Assembly: GCA_022829145.1 (NCBI GenBank)
Contig: CM040765.1
Coordinates: 17,451,792-17,515,791 of the forward strand
DNA from: Albula goreensis
Lineage: Eukaryota > Chordata > Actinopteri > Albuliformes > Albulidae
DNA: 64,000 nt
Direction: 5' to 3'
The notes below the pieces were generated by a model. That model made no database searches. It was given only the letters and a program-made list of their open reading frames with translations, and had not been told where the DNA came from. Position 1 is the first letter of the stretch. Every line of letters begins with the position of its first letter. The position numbers were made by a program, and so were the translations under genes. Shown here piece after piece: positions 1 through 12,680 of this stretch.

Positions 1-683
1 GACTGATATAGAAGCTTTGGTACCCTTGGGCAAAAGTGGCTTGGATTTGAACTGGCCATTGTTTAAGCGCCCCCTGCTGGTGCCAAAGAACTCTAGCTCA
101 GAGTGCTATGGCTTTTACCTCAAAAGAATCTTCCCATCAGGAGTAATGTTATTTGTCTCTATATATATATATATAAATTCATATATCAAAGCGGGGAGCT
201 GTACGGTGCTCAGCAGCGCTCAGTGATATATCCCTACCCCCCATCTCTCTTTCCCCCCTCCCTCTTCTCTCAGTTCCATAGGGCTTTATTAGCCGTGCTA
301 CTGGAGCAGTACTGCCAACGCACATCAAAACTATTCTAATAAAATTTATTTGAATAGGGTGTTTCAGGACAATAATTTCAGCAGTTATACGTTAGTAACG
401 TGGCAGTAATGTTTCAGTAATACAGTAATGTTGCAGTAATGCTGCAGTTATGTTTCACTCATGTTGCAGCAATGCTATGCTAAAGCTCAATGCTTCTAAC
501 TTTTACCAGAGAACACATTTTAAACTTAAAATATTATACTTCTTCACTTTATGTCTATTCATCATGTATTCCTGGCTGAAGAGCTGGACTTTCTATGACT
601 GTCTGTAGAATTTGAGACACACTTGAAGCTCTTGTTCGATGTTCCAGACTTGTAATATATTTAATCTTAATATTTCAGCTTTT

Positions 684-823
684 TACTGCAACTATGACTT
701 TTTATACTGCCACTAGAACTACTGATATGACTTATACTACTTTTTATACTACAACTAGTACTACTAATTATTCTACTACTATGAGTACTATTACTACATC
801 TGTTACTACAACTGATACTATTA
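684..823. repeat. Degenerate ACT/ACA trinucleotide repeat
   Basis: A run of ACT, TAT and ACA triplets reads as a Thr/Tyr-rich peptide in one frame, which is a composition effect and not a gene. Confidence 0.6.
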
Positions 824-3224
824 ATAAGGTACTGTTGGCCAACTATTTCATGCCAGCTTCAAATTTCCTTACATTTCCTACAATTTTTCACATTTCCTTT
901 TCCAGTTATATAAACAATATTTTATTAGTTACAATATAAATAGTTTATATAAAGAGGTTATAAATTCGTAAAATGTATACATTAATAATAAGAAAGGAAT
1001 CACTTACCGGACAAATAAACTATAAAAACAATGTGAAATTCATTTTGATAAATGATCATAGTGCTCTCTCAAAGCCGCAATGGACGATATGAATAACAGC
1101 GAATTGGTTGCAAATTTTTGTACAAAGTCTGTGAGGCGTCACAGTTCAAAACATAAATATACCGTTTGTTGGAAATTATTCCCCTATTACGCAACTCTGT
1201 GTTGGCTAGAAACATTTGCAAAAATTCCATTTGAGCGTGTTCTACATGACGGCTCTACTGTTGACCAATCAGCATGCAGGACCGAAACTGACCAAATTCT
1301 AAAACATACCCAGTAAAATGCTCGGTGCTAATTTTACCCTAAAACTTGTAAACAAGTAGGATTATACAAACTCTATCCAACGAAAATGTTTCTGATTCAG
1401 CAGTGAACATTTTATTATGTGAAGGAAATAAGTTAAAAATACATAAAATAGAAATTGCGCCGTTGTCAGTAAATGGAATAAACCTGTCTTTCCTCTTTTT
1501 TCTTAAGTTACATTTTGTCACCATCAGAGGGCGCACAGATCATGTAATATCGTTTATGCTCTTGTCACTCAACTTTTTTGTTGGGTTGAATGTTGAAAAT
1601 ATAATATTTTGGATGAACTTGGAACAGAAGTGCTATGATCAAAAAATCAGTACGGTCCTGGGAGTGTTCAGGATTATCTAAAAAGAAAACACCCGTTACA
1701 ACCTCTGAATTGTTCCAAGATGTCACTCTTAATCAAACACTTTTTTTCTTAATCTGTGAAGGATGAAGATACCCTGTGAATGCCGCATTATATTAGAAAC
1801 ACGACTTGTAATTTATTAATTTATTATTGTCTTTATGTATGGCAAGGAAAGTATGTGTACACTGTTCTTGTTTTGCATAATGTAATTGTTTTTAAAAGCT
1901 GAAAAAAATCACACTCTCTGACCCTCACCTCTCAGCTGATTGAAATATTGTATATGGCTGCATGCTATACTTCTCACTCTAGTATTGAAAAATCATTAAC
2001 TGAAAAATAATTTGAATCATTTGAGTTCTAAGATAGAGAAAAGAGCAAAGACGCACTGGGGCATATGAACCAAAGCGAGCTCTTTTAACTTAAAACATCA
2101 GCCTTATCTCTGCTGCTCTTCAGTTTTTTTTTTCTTTATTTTTTCTTACTCGGATTTCTGCAACACACAAAGCTTGCAGCTACATGTCCGCCCTTGTGTT
2201 CCCAAACCGGTGTGCCTCCTAATTTGCTTACCGTTCTGCTAATGGTTTTTACAGAGCGTTTCTCAACGCGCGCAGCGTCCTGCGGGGGCACGAGGAAGGG
2301 ATCAATGTCGGGAAACAAGACGCCTGATTGCAAAACGTCACAAGTCGCCAAATATTAAAGAGCTATGGGAAGTGAATGCGAAATACAAAGTGATGTCATT
2401 GTTCCTCAGAGTTGGCGTAGCACGAGGAAAAAATGCAAAGGAGGTTTTGAAAAGTTTTACTTTGTTTGTTCGTTATTTATTTTTTATTCTTCCGGGAGAT
2501 CAATACATCTAACGCTAACTGCTCAGACAGCCAATCAGTGCTTTTTTCTAACACACTCTCTTGCATTTTATGCAAAAAGATTAGAGGTACAGGGGTTTGA
2601 CACAATCTCACTTACCTGAGAGAGAGCGACTACAGATATTCCTCTAATGTATTCTCAGACATTGGAGAGGACAGATAGATCACAGTACTCTAGTATTCTC
2701 AATAGAATCATATGCATTGTAACACAATGTATGGACATTTGTTGTTCCCAAGGGTCCCTCCCATGTGGCAGTGTTTATACAAAATCTGTAGAAGAAGCTG
2801 ATGTTCAGGTCATGTTTCCACAAAAGTCATTGTACGGCAAGTGTTGCCTTTCTCAATGCACTCAGCAAATCAAAAACACAAAATACACCTCCGTCCAAAT
2901 GTGTCAGTGAATAAAATGTAAATTTCAGTAAATAAATTTACTGAAAAATCTAGGTGAAAGGTTCCTGGCATTGCAATGTTGTGGAGGTATTTGTATTTTG
3001 GAATCCAGCCCTGTATTTTCAAAAAAGTTGTTCTGGTGAATGTTTCTGGCCTAGGATTCCAGGGTTCTGATTTGGTTGGTTTAGGGTTTGTTATCATTTC
3101 ATTTTCCCACTTTATTGTGGGATTGGTCAGAAGCATAAACCTTTGGCTTATCAACACATGGCATTCCCCTGAAGACAAACCACATCAGAGTGAGTTCATT
3201 CATCCGTCACACTCACAAGCCTGA

Positions 3225-3530
3225 AGAGGTTTGGTGTCCAAAGTTATGTGGAAAGATTCAGTTTACTTAATCTATCCAAACTCAGCCAAAGAAGACTAAG
3301 GGAGGATTTCATTGAGGTTTTTTCAATTCATAAAAGGCTTTACAGGGTGAACTACAATAGATTTTTTCATATTGACATCTGTCATCAGAACAAGGGAGAA
3401 TAAATGGAAATTGAGGATAAATTCCAAAATAATATCAGGAAATGTCATGCTACTTTAAGACTTGTCGATGCTTGGAAAAGCTTTCTAAGTCAAGCAGTAG
3501 AGGCAGAGACCCATAGAGTGTTCAAGTTCA
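3225..3530 (+). mobile_element. Degenerate non-LTR retrotransposon remnant (reverse transcriptase C-terminal end)
   Basis: One frame reads LSKLSQRRLREDFIEVFSIH followed by KRLYRVNYNRFF, and a later frame reads AWKSFLSQAVEAETHRVFK. These match the familiar C-terminal pattern of L2/CR1-type ORF2 proteins: a Leu-x-x-Arg-Arg-Leu-Arg-x-Asp motif, then a VxYxxFF motif, then a W...Ser/Leu-rich end with a VxxAxxxxxFK motif. Stops and frameshifts show it is dead. Confidence 0.5.
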
Positions 3531-3739
3531 GACCGATGAGCCTAGCTGGGCTCAAAGGCCTGTTGTCCTCATCTTGCGTTCTTATCATTATGACATCATA
3601 GTTATAGCCCTGACAAGTGAGGCTAACTGGCAGCTGGGGATCGTGATGACATCATGGCTGCAATTTGGCCAATGAGCTGTGAACAGCCTTGTGCTGGTGG
3701 TTGGTGGTAGGTCAAGACAGTACACAGTGATGAAAAGCA

Positions 3740-3741
<2 letters not shown>

Positions 3742-3770
<29 letters not shown>
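3742..3770. repeat. (GA)n microsatellite
   Basis: About 14 GA units, directly visible. Confidence 0.9.
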
Positions 3771-3773
<3 letters not shown>

Positions 3774-5599
3774 GAGACATCATATTTAACCATTTGCCCC
3801 AGGCTCTGATAAACAGGTTGGTCCTGCTCCCCCCAAAAAGAAAAAAAAAACTGTGCTAGTTTGGGTCCTTAAATCAGCCTGAAAGTAACAACCTGGAACC
3901 TCCATATGGAGACGTACAAATTCACCTCTGAAGCCTTCAGAAAACACCAGTGGTACGGACACTGATTCTTCCTACAGCCCAGGACTTCAGCTCCATGTCC
4001 TAGAGGAGCCACACTGTCTGCTCCGTATGTTTGGAGCAAATGCCTGCAGACGCCATTGACACATCACCATGTGATTACTAACTATCTCACCTCCTGGACC
4101 AAAGATCTGAGCTGTTGTGCTTGGCTGGAGCACACAACTACAAATGCTTCGGACCTCGGTACCTGAAGTTGCACAGTCTTGCATTCATTAGCATGCGCCT
4201 GAGGGAAACACGCTTTCCATCAGAGACAAAACAAGTGAGTCGGTTTGATAAATGCAAATTTTGTTGAGGGCTTTTTAGGTCAGGGTTTTTCTTGAGATGG
4301 GTCTCTGACAGTTTGCATAGAGACCGGTGCACAGGGATTCAATAGATTTGAAATGAAAACATTCCATTGGGAAGCAGGGTGATTTCCAAAAAGCTCAGCC
4401 TCTATCTCAAAACATGCACAGCAAGCAATATGCACACTCTGACATCACAAAGCACAAAACCCCTGCCTCTCCCACCCTGAAAAAACCATGGGACCAAAAT
4501 TGCATCTTACTGTGGGACGGGGGCTTTGCCTTTTGCAGACCATGATGTGAAGGTGTCATAACCACACTTTAATTTCAAGTATTCTAACCACATGTATCAT
4601 CCCATTTAAAACACTGTCTCTTAATCAATAAAATCACTATATAGTTGTCCATGCCCCACTGACTGCCTCAATTCCAACAGTGATACAACTACAATCAAGC
4701 CATGCTGTAAAACAATAGATGACTTTTTTGACAGAAAAGCTTACAAGAAAAGGTTGATGACGCTCCGGACCCTGACCATGTCAATGCATTGTGTGAGGAG
4801 AGCGCAGAGAAGAAATAGCTCTTTGCAGAAATGACATAGGACATTGCAGCCACGAGACGAACACTTCCGACTGGGTATTCCACACTGGGGAAATATGAAA
4901 GAAAGGGAACTGAAAGTTGTTTGATATGCCGTAGAGAGACTTATAGGTATTTCAGCGTTTCCTGTAGCATCTCTGACTTTGAGAGACAAGGCATCAGGAA
5001 TGTAAAGACAAGTATCCGTGTCTTATTTCAGTGTGGGTCGCATCTGTTTACGTGATCAACTTCTCTTGCACTTCTTATAAGCTGTTGCTACATTTTTACA
5101 TAAATGTCATGTTTATGATTTCATATAAAATGTCAATTCCATCTCGAAAGGTTTCTTTACGGCAGCAACCAATCTAACAAGCCTGTCGTGGAAAATACGT
5201 TTTCATTCTTCCCTCCCACATAAAAATGTAGAATCCCGAAATTCCACTGAATAAAAACGGACAGAACTGATTAATGTCGATGAAGTGACTAATTACTTTT
5301 ATAGGAGTTCTGTAAAAAGCAAACTTGTACTTGTGTTTTTTTCCGGAACATGCATTTAGCCTACATGCACTAGTTTGTGTGAATCTAAAAAAAAAAAAAA
5401 AAGTCAAAATGCAAGGCACAAATCATTAGTTTGGGGACAACCTGGATGATGCAGGACAATACAGCACAACTATAGTTTACTGCACACTTCCCTCCTACAG
5501 TCGAATAAAACTTTGTGTACGTCTACGTGTAGGCTGTACTCTGCGTGGCATGCACACAGAAACAAGCTGAAACGGTTGGAGGGAGGGAGGGAGAGAGAG

Positions 5600-5750
5600 A
5601 GAGGCTGCGCGACCAAGTGAGCGAGTGAGTCAGTGTAGACGTTTGTACAGTTAAAATAGAAATTGCACAACGCGGATTAATGCAACAGCCATGTTTAGAC
5701 TTTCCGTATTCTACACGGCTTTGTAAGGCGAAGACACTCGTCTAAGTCAG
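5600..5750 (+). other. Possible first untranslated exon of nek6
   Basis: A CpG-containing stretch following a GGGA/GA-rich run ends in a strong donor (AAGTCAG|GTAAGA at 5751). The long distance to the first coding exon fits the large 5' intron of vertebrate NEK6. No transcript evidence and no recognisable TATA or initiator; low confidence. Confidence 0.2.
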
Positions 5751-7466
5751 GTAAGACACAACTATTGTTTTATCTAAAAATGCAAGCAACATCGTCATCG
5801 CTGTAACCTACTTGGCTTTTAAACTTTACATTCTAGGGGCTGGCGACAAAAGTAACACAGCATTGCGAGGTCCGTGGCGGTATTCGCCACAGAGGAAGCC
5901 TCCCCCTCCAAGAATACCGTGTAAACAAGGACTTTTTGAACGTCCTGCACCATTACCGCTCTCGTATTATTTCATTTTATCCATGTATTTCAGTTTACAG
6001 TCTTTCTGCGTATGGACTTTGCTTGTTGTTGTAAAACTGCTGTCTTAGATTATCTGTATATAGCAGTGTTATTAAAGAAAACAGTAGACCGAAAGTCTCT
6101 GCCCCACACTCAAAAGCTGACGGTTATTCTGCACGAAAACAACAGCTGTAACTTTCGATCACGGTCAGTATTTATCAAACCATTCGAATAATTTCTGCGA
6201 TCCTGTGTGTGGCAGTTTCAAATTGAAATGATGAATTATGTTGGTTAGTTGATTCTTCCACCAGGCTAATAAGATAGGTTATCTGTCAGAGGTTGCGTGC
6301 TTGTGTATGGACCACCGTAGATGCGCGTTCACGTCTGGGAATATATAGTTTTGTTTACACGCGTCGCACGGCTGGCAATCCCGGAGTCGGCAGTTTTCCA
6401 AACTTCTGCTGAAACCTGTTGGAAGTGTGGAATAAAAATAGTTGTTGAACTGAGTTTCCCTAGCTAGCGAAGACCAGAGGAGTTTCCGTAGGTTGTTTTG
6501 GCTCGACCTGCTGTTGGGTTCACACAAGAACATTTTCATTTTTGAATGCTTGTAGCCGTAAAAATAAGATGTATTTTAAATTAAATTGCGGAGTGCAGCA
6601 CATCTGGAATAGCTCAAATTACTCAAATTGTGTATTTTATCGCAGTCTCAATTATTTATTAAAATGGGTTGAGCAAAGAGTTGAGAAACTTGAAAGTTGT
6701 AAAAAGCATAGACTAAAACCTTAATTGAGTACATTTTTTGTGATAGATGCGTCTAAATGTTTTCAGTTAGACTGAACAAACCAGTCCTCGCATTTCCTGT
6801 GTTTCCCCAGGGGAGTTTTTTTATCACAGGGTCCTATGATGTAGTTTTTTTTGATCCCTCGCTATTTTCAGTCATAACCCAAATTTCGTTTGCCTTATTG
6901 TATGATTGCGGATATCAGACAAAAGACAACACCGCCGGTTGTGAAACCTAGAAAGTGTGTAGCGGAGCAAGGTTTCTTCCTTGTTGATGAAGCCCTCAAA
7001 ACAGTACCTATAGATTATGTGATGTTGCATTAACACGCCGGCAGTTGAAGTTAATTACCAATGAAGTCTTGAAAGCCACATATTCATTGCGATGTTTTAT
7101 TGCTTTGTTTTGTCATTTTGAAAATAAGGTTTAATAGGCTCATTTTCAGCGTAGTATGAAAGCACCTGTCAGGTTTGATATACAATTTTGGTTTCCTTTA
7201 TTATTGCAACTATGATCCTTTGGGTCTAATTGACCAGAAACAAACTTTTTTTTTTAATTCTCAAAGAAGCAGAGTAGCATGGACCCCAGGACTTTCTCAG
7301 CTACTGCATGTGGAGAGTAAATCTAAGGGGAAACTGCATGCAGTGGTCAATATTGTCTCTAAAATCACAGGGATGTCCCTCCTCAGTCTGACAGAACCAT
7401 ATAGGATCTGCATCCTCTGAAAGGGTTCGCTGTGTCCATACTCTGTATCCCTGTCAATGGTATCCA

Positions 7467-7946
7467 GGTTATGAGCAGCCTGGCCAGGCTCATAGTGCTG
7501 TAAGGTTATGAGCAGCCTGGTCAGGCTCATAGTGCTGTAAGGTTATGAGCAGCCTGGTCAGACTCATAGTGCTGTAAGGTTATGAGCAGCCTGGTCAGGC
7601 TCATAGTGCTGTAAGGTTATGAGCAGCCTGGTCAGGCTCATAGTGCTGTAAGGTTATGAGCAGCCTGGTCAGGCTCATAGTGCTGTAAGGTAATGAGCAG
7701 CCTGGTCAGACTCATAGTCCTGTAAGGTTATGAGCAGCCTGGTCAGACTCATAGTGCTGTAAGGTTATGAGCAGCCTGGTCAGGCTCATAGTGCTGTAAG
7801 GTTATGAGCAGCCTGGTCAGACTCATAGTGCTGTAAGGTTATGAGCAGCCTGGTCAGGCTCATAGTGCTGTAAGGTTATGAGCAGCCTGGTCAGGCTCAT
7901 AGTACTGTAAGGTTATGAGCAGCCTGGTCAGGCTCATGGTACTGTG
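7467..7946. repeat. 37-bp minisatellite, about 13 copies
   Basis: The unit starts GGTTATGAGCAGCCTGGTCA and ends CATAGTGCTGTAA, repeating every 37 bp for 480 bp (13 x 37 = 481). Copies differ by a few substitutions only, such as GGTCAGGC/GGTCAGAC. Each unit contains the inverted repeat AGCCTG-GT-CAGGCT. There are no spacers between units, so it is not a CRISPR array. Confidence 0.95.
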
Positions 7947-8054
7947 AGCATTTGCAGATACTGGGTGGCATTGTTTAGTCAATTACTGATTGAAGAGGTT
8001 AAAGAAAGGTTAAAAAATCCATATATTGCATATTATTCCATATAAACCACCCCT

Positions 8055-8290
8055 TTAAGAATAAACAGGACAGACACGCTAAGAATGAGCATCACACATT
8101 TGTTTAGAATAAACAGAACACACATTTCCAGGATAAATAGGCCATGCATGGTTAGAATAAATAGGACGGGCACACATGCTGAGAATAACCTGTAGGAGAC
8201 ATAAACGTTTAAAGTAAGCGAGATGGACATGTTTAGAATGGACGGCACACGCGTGTGCAGAATAAACAGGACACGCATGTTAAGGTCAGA
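8055..8290. repeat. Degenerate tandem repeat (AGAATAAACAGGACACGCATG-like, about 25-35 bp)
   Basis: Roughly eight diverged copies of a motif GAATAAACAGGACA followed by CACATGTT-like sequence can be followed by eye. Period and copy number are approximate. Confidence 0.55.
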
Positions 8291-9463
8291 CCAGACCATG
8301 GCTGAGGAGGTAAATACGACCCAGCATACCGGGACGAATGCTGGCTAAAATTAGTCACGTTTCAGATGCTTTGTGGGTGGGTGTCAGCAGCTCCATGGGG
8401 GTTGGGGGGGGGGTGCCTTTAACTCTTCACCCCCATCTCCATCCCTCTCACCCCCTATGGGAATGGAATAGGGCTCGGATACACTGTAATACACTGTAAT
8501 AATTATAATTCATATAATGGAACTGGTAACTCTTCTGTATTGTTATATACATGTTGTCAATTATTTTTACCGTATCTGCTGAAGTGCTGTGAGATCTGCT
8601 CAGATCTTTTTAATATACATGTTTTATTTCCAGTATATTTCAGGGCGTTTCATTTCTGTAAGGTCCCTCCCTCGAGCTGCCCTAGCCCCCTCAGCCCTCC
8701 TCAGCTTCAGCTTTCTGGGCCAGCCGGACTGAAGCCAAAGAAAAAAAGAGAGAGAAACAGCCACACTAGGCATTGTCTGGTGTTCTGTTTGTGTGAGGTA
8801 AAACTTGTTAGCACAGAAAGGTTCGCATATTTGCCCTGACCCCTCCCAGCACAGGATATTACTGGAGGGGGCCAGAGAAGGGGAGGGGCAGAGGGGAGAT
8901 AGGGGGAGAGTGAATCACCAATGAGGGACACCCCCACAGAAACGCCAGCTTTCCTTTGTGCTGTTTGCCCGCCGCGGTTTTGGTGTTTATTTGGTGTTCG
9001 GTTACCACTTCCCCCAAATATACGCACCAGCAGTGATTGTTAGGAATTCAGGAATGTGAAATTAACTCAAAAGAACAGTCATGCACAGCCCAGAGGTCAT
9101 GCAGTGTGGCACGTCTCAGATCACGAAGACGGACGTTTTTTTCCTTTTGGATAGTAAGTGCCAGTGTCTGAAGTAAGTGCCTGTTTGACTCATCCTGCGC
9201 GTTTTTCAGCAGACGTTTCACATCCTGCAGTCTGAGAAATGTCTTACACAATGATCCAACTGGCAAATTGACATGTCAGTGAAAGTTATGAGTAATCCGT
9301 GCATAAATGTCAGTCTTCCGTCATCGTAAAGTTACTGATCAAACGAGGGGATGTTACTTTTCAGATTCGTTCGGTGAACCCCCGTGTCTCCGCTCCCTGC
9401 TCAGGTGAAATCAGGAGGGCAGTCTGGCTGTAGGGGGCCTCTGTGGAGAGCAGCAAAGCCACT

Positions 9464-9840
9464 GACCGAGCTGCTCTACCGGGCTGCCCTACTGAACTGC
9501 TCTACCGGGCTGCCCTACTGAACTGCCCTACCGAGCTGCTCTACCGGGCTGCCCTACTGAACTGCCCTACCGAGCTGCCCTACTGAACTGTTCTACCGAG
9601 CTGCCCTACTGAACTGCCCTACCGAGCTGCTCTACCAGGCTGCCCTACTGAACTGTCCTACCGAGCTGCTCTACCGGGCTGCCCTACTGAACTGTCCTAC
9701 TGAGCTGCCCTACTGAACTGCCCTTCTGAGCTGCTCTACCGAGCTGCCCTACTGAACTGCCCTAACGAGCTGCCCTACCGAGCTGCTCTACCGGGCTGCC
9801 CTACTGAACTGTCCTACTGAGCTGGGCTACCAAGCTGCCC
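9464..9840. repeat. 13-bp minisatellite, about 28-29 copies
   Basis: Unit GARCTGCYCTACY (for example GAGCTGCTCTACC, GGGCTGCCCTACT, GAACTGCCCTACC) is repeated for about 375 bp with a higher-order alternation of GAG, GGG and GAA forms. Confidence 0.9.
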
Positions 9841-12434
9841 TCAGCTTTTCATCAGGGCCTTAGGGCCTTCCAGGCAGTTTAATTTAACACACCGCAGCTG
9901 TCCTTGTGACAGGTTAAATCTCTATCTACTACCCCCTCCCCTCCCCCATGTTTTTATTTTTGTCTCCCCCTCCCCACTCACACACACGCACGCACACACA
10001 CGCACCAAACGTCCACTGGAGCCTGTCCGACACTTTGGTGGAAACTGTCCCCCTCCTTTTTTGTTTGGAGCTCGGGCCCTGTGGCCGTAGGCGCCATTAA
10101 CAAAGAGGGTCACAGAGCTGAATTTGCGATTCCCATCGACAGGTGAGCTCAGGTGCATACAGAGAGCTTCAGTACTATAGCGGTAGGGGTGGGCATTTTC
10201 CCCTGGTGGGGCCTGAGCCGTGGTATCCCAGGTTGCCATGCTAGTCATAGCTCCAGTGGGAAAATCTGGACTGGTAGGATGGCTTAGCGGATATCAGGGA
10301 CGCCTACCATATCATCAGAGTGAATTCTCTGGCGCTCTGGAAGCATATGATAGGTCATGTGTCTCACGCATCATCACCATCATCAGAGCTCTCAGTGTGT
10401 CCAATTTTTTTGGTGTGTGTGAGCATTCTTTAATAACCGCCATACAGAGGTAACACGTACGAAACAGCGGGATGACCTATATTTTTATTTGTGAATGACA
10501 TGGCAGCGTTGTACGTGATCACACGTCTGTGTGACTCGTAAATTTCGAAGTCGCAGAGATGAACGTTTTTAGCTGTACGGTGCGAGTGTTTGAAGAAAGT
10601 CGTAAAACTAGCGCCTGCACTAAGCTGCCACTGAAATATGGGTCAGTAGGTGTATCTTCTCCAGATGCCACTCAGCCATTCTTTGTCCTCCATGTGTACA
10701 TGTTCATTTATATATAAATACTGCTCTGGAGACTCCTGTGTGCTTGTGTGTGACACAGTGACTGATTGGGACTGTTTTTAGATGGCACCAAACCAATTTT
10801 AACAGGACTGGACTGTTACTCCTCCAGTGAAATTCGGACTCTCCCTCACCACCCACCCTCCCCTCCCCATGGAACAGATGTCGCATGTTTTCATGTTGTA
10901 TTTTTCCTGGGTGTTGACATTACACGTGTCTCTCTGTCTCTCACCTGGTGGCTGAGGATGGATGTGTTTATCTGAGGGTCTGAATGGAGTGCCGGGCCCT
11001 CAGCCCACACAGTGTCCATCGCAGCGATTGGCTCGTCAAGTGCTTCACATGTCAACTGTGTCACTGTGATTGGCTCAGCTGCACTGTGGAGATCAGCTCT
11101 GTCATTGTGATTGGCTAATACGTGCAGTGGAAGTAAGCTCTGCCATAGCCAGTTGTTATGTGATGTGATATGACATGATAGGGTTGTACCTGCATGGAGA
11201 TTTAAAGCTTTAGCATTTTCAGGTCTGAGGTTACTGTATTAGCTTTTGTGTATTGTGTCTGAAAAAAAAATAATTACAGACACTCAGTTTTTTTTACAAC
11301 AGGAGGACAGAACATAGGGCATTCCCATCTTATAACTTCATTTGTTTATAATGAACGTAAAATTTTACAACCTCCCAGTAGAGCGTTGTGCGACCCATCT
11401 GGACCAAGAGAAGTAGAGGCTGAACTGTTGTGCGTCACCTCCTCCAACTTACTACTCACAAGACACCGATATCCTGTGCTTGTTTTTGGGTTCTTTAACA
11501 CACATGTAAAAAGAAAGATAAAATGGGCTTTTTTTCCCCCTCCATGCAAGTTAATCTGTTGTTCATGACCACACTTAACAGGGTAGATGACACCATGTGG
11601 GAAGGCGACTGTGGTTTGAAAGCAATTGCAAGTTCGCTAATAGGCTAGTACTTTCTTCCCATTGAACCATTCAGCCAGAATGGGAAGGGGACAGATACCT
11701 CAGGTCTCCCCTTTGTCACCCTTTTGCATTCATAAATAATAAATGTGGCCTTCTTTTCCATTAAAAGTAATCCATAAAGCATCCTTTTGATAGAAATGCA
11801 GGTCCCAAAATACCACTGAGTTCTGTCATTCAGTCAGACCCATTTCCTTTGAGTTTGACATTAACCCAGTGTCCTTATGTCACTCGATATCTGCAAGGCC
11901 GTTTTCCTGAATTGGACACCAACACAGTGTGATTGTTATCACAGGGTATCACTCTATATCGGTAAGAAATTTCCATTGAATTTGACTTTTCTCTTGAATT
12001 TTATTTCTCTTGAATTCTGCAGTATCCAAATAATGATGAAATATGACTCCTTGATTCCAGAGATATTCATCTGATCTGTATTGTGTGATAAAATGTAGCT
12101 TAGAGGAGGAAGTGGCGCCATATCGTATTACTCGGGCAAAAGTTTTGAATTTTTCTTACCTCTGATTATTGGGAGCTGTTGAGCACCACAGTGTTTTGAG
12201 TACAGCAGGCCTGCCAGGATAATTTATTGAAACGATTTCCTTTAATACATTAGCAGGGCATAAACTTGTCACTGGCCACAGAGAGGATATGCTTCCATGG
12301 AACTCTGTGTTACCATGGCGTCAATTCCGGGCTCTCTGTTCCTGGGAGTTCCTCCAGATCCTCCAGGCTCGCGGGGAGCCAAGCTGAGCGGAGGCACTTT
12401 TGTGATTGTGGGGAAAAGGAGAGGCTGTTGAAGA

Positions 12435-12680
12435 TGACTCAGCATCAGATAAGGGCCCCAGCCAGGAGCCCTGGGCCCAGGAGCTCTGTTTCAGAGGAAA
12501 TGAAAGGGCAGAGAGGTGCCTGACGGCCATCTGCCGCCCCTGGATCCCACCCCTCCCCCCATGCAGAGAGACTTCCTTAGGGGACTCTACAGCGCTGATG
12601 AGCTACGGCCAAAAGGAATGAAAGAGAAAACAATGCTAGAATGGTATTTGGAGGAAAGGCAGGATAAGGAATGACTCAGC
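12435..12680 (+). promoter_or_regulatory. Two composite NF-E2/MARE plus GATA-like motif pairs
   Basis: TGACTCAGCA at 12435-12444 is followed 2 bp later by AGATAAGG (12447-12454). A second TGACTCAGC at 12672-12680 is preceded by GATAAG (12663-12668). Such pairs are typical of enhancers bound by CNC-bZIP/small Maf and GATA factors. Function here is inferred from motifs only. Confidence 0.3.

Larger units (their letters stand above)
1..5577. other. No gene seen; AT-rich sequence with degenerate repeats
   Basis: Both strands show only short, unsupported reading frames. Contents are a degenerate CAGTAATGTT-like repeat at about 400-476, an ACT-rich degenerate trinucleotide stretch at about 684-823, a LINE remnant at about 3225-3530 and a GA microsatellite at 3742-3770. 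The rest shows nothing I can name. Confidence 0.6.
5751..12259. other. No coding exon seen; minisatellite-rich upstream region of nek6
   Basis: Contains the arrays at 7467-7946, 8055-8290 and 9464-9840, listed separately. The remainder has only short frames without family resemblance. If the 5600-5750 exon is real, this is nek6 intron 1. Confidence 0.5.

Noticed and set aside
7467..7946. CRISPR-like array of 37-bp repeats
   Set aside because: Units are contiguous with no unique spacers, and the genome is vertebrate.
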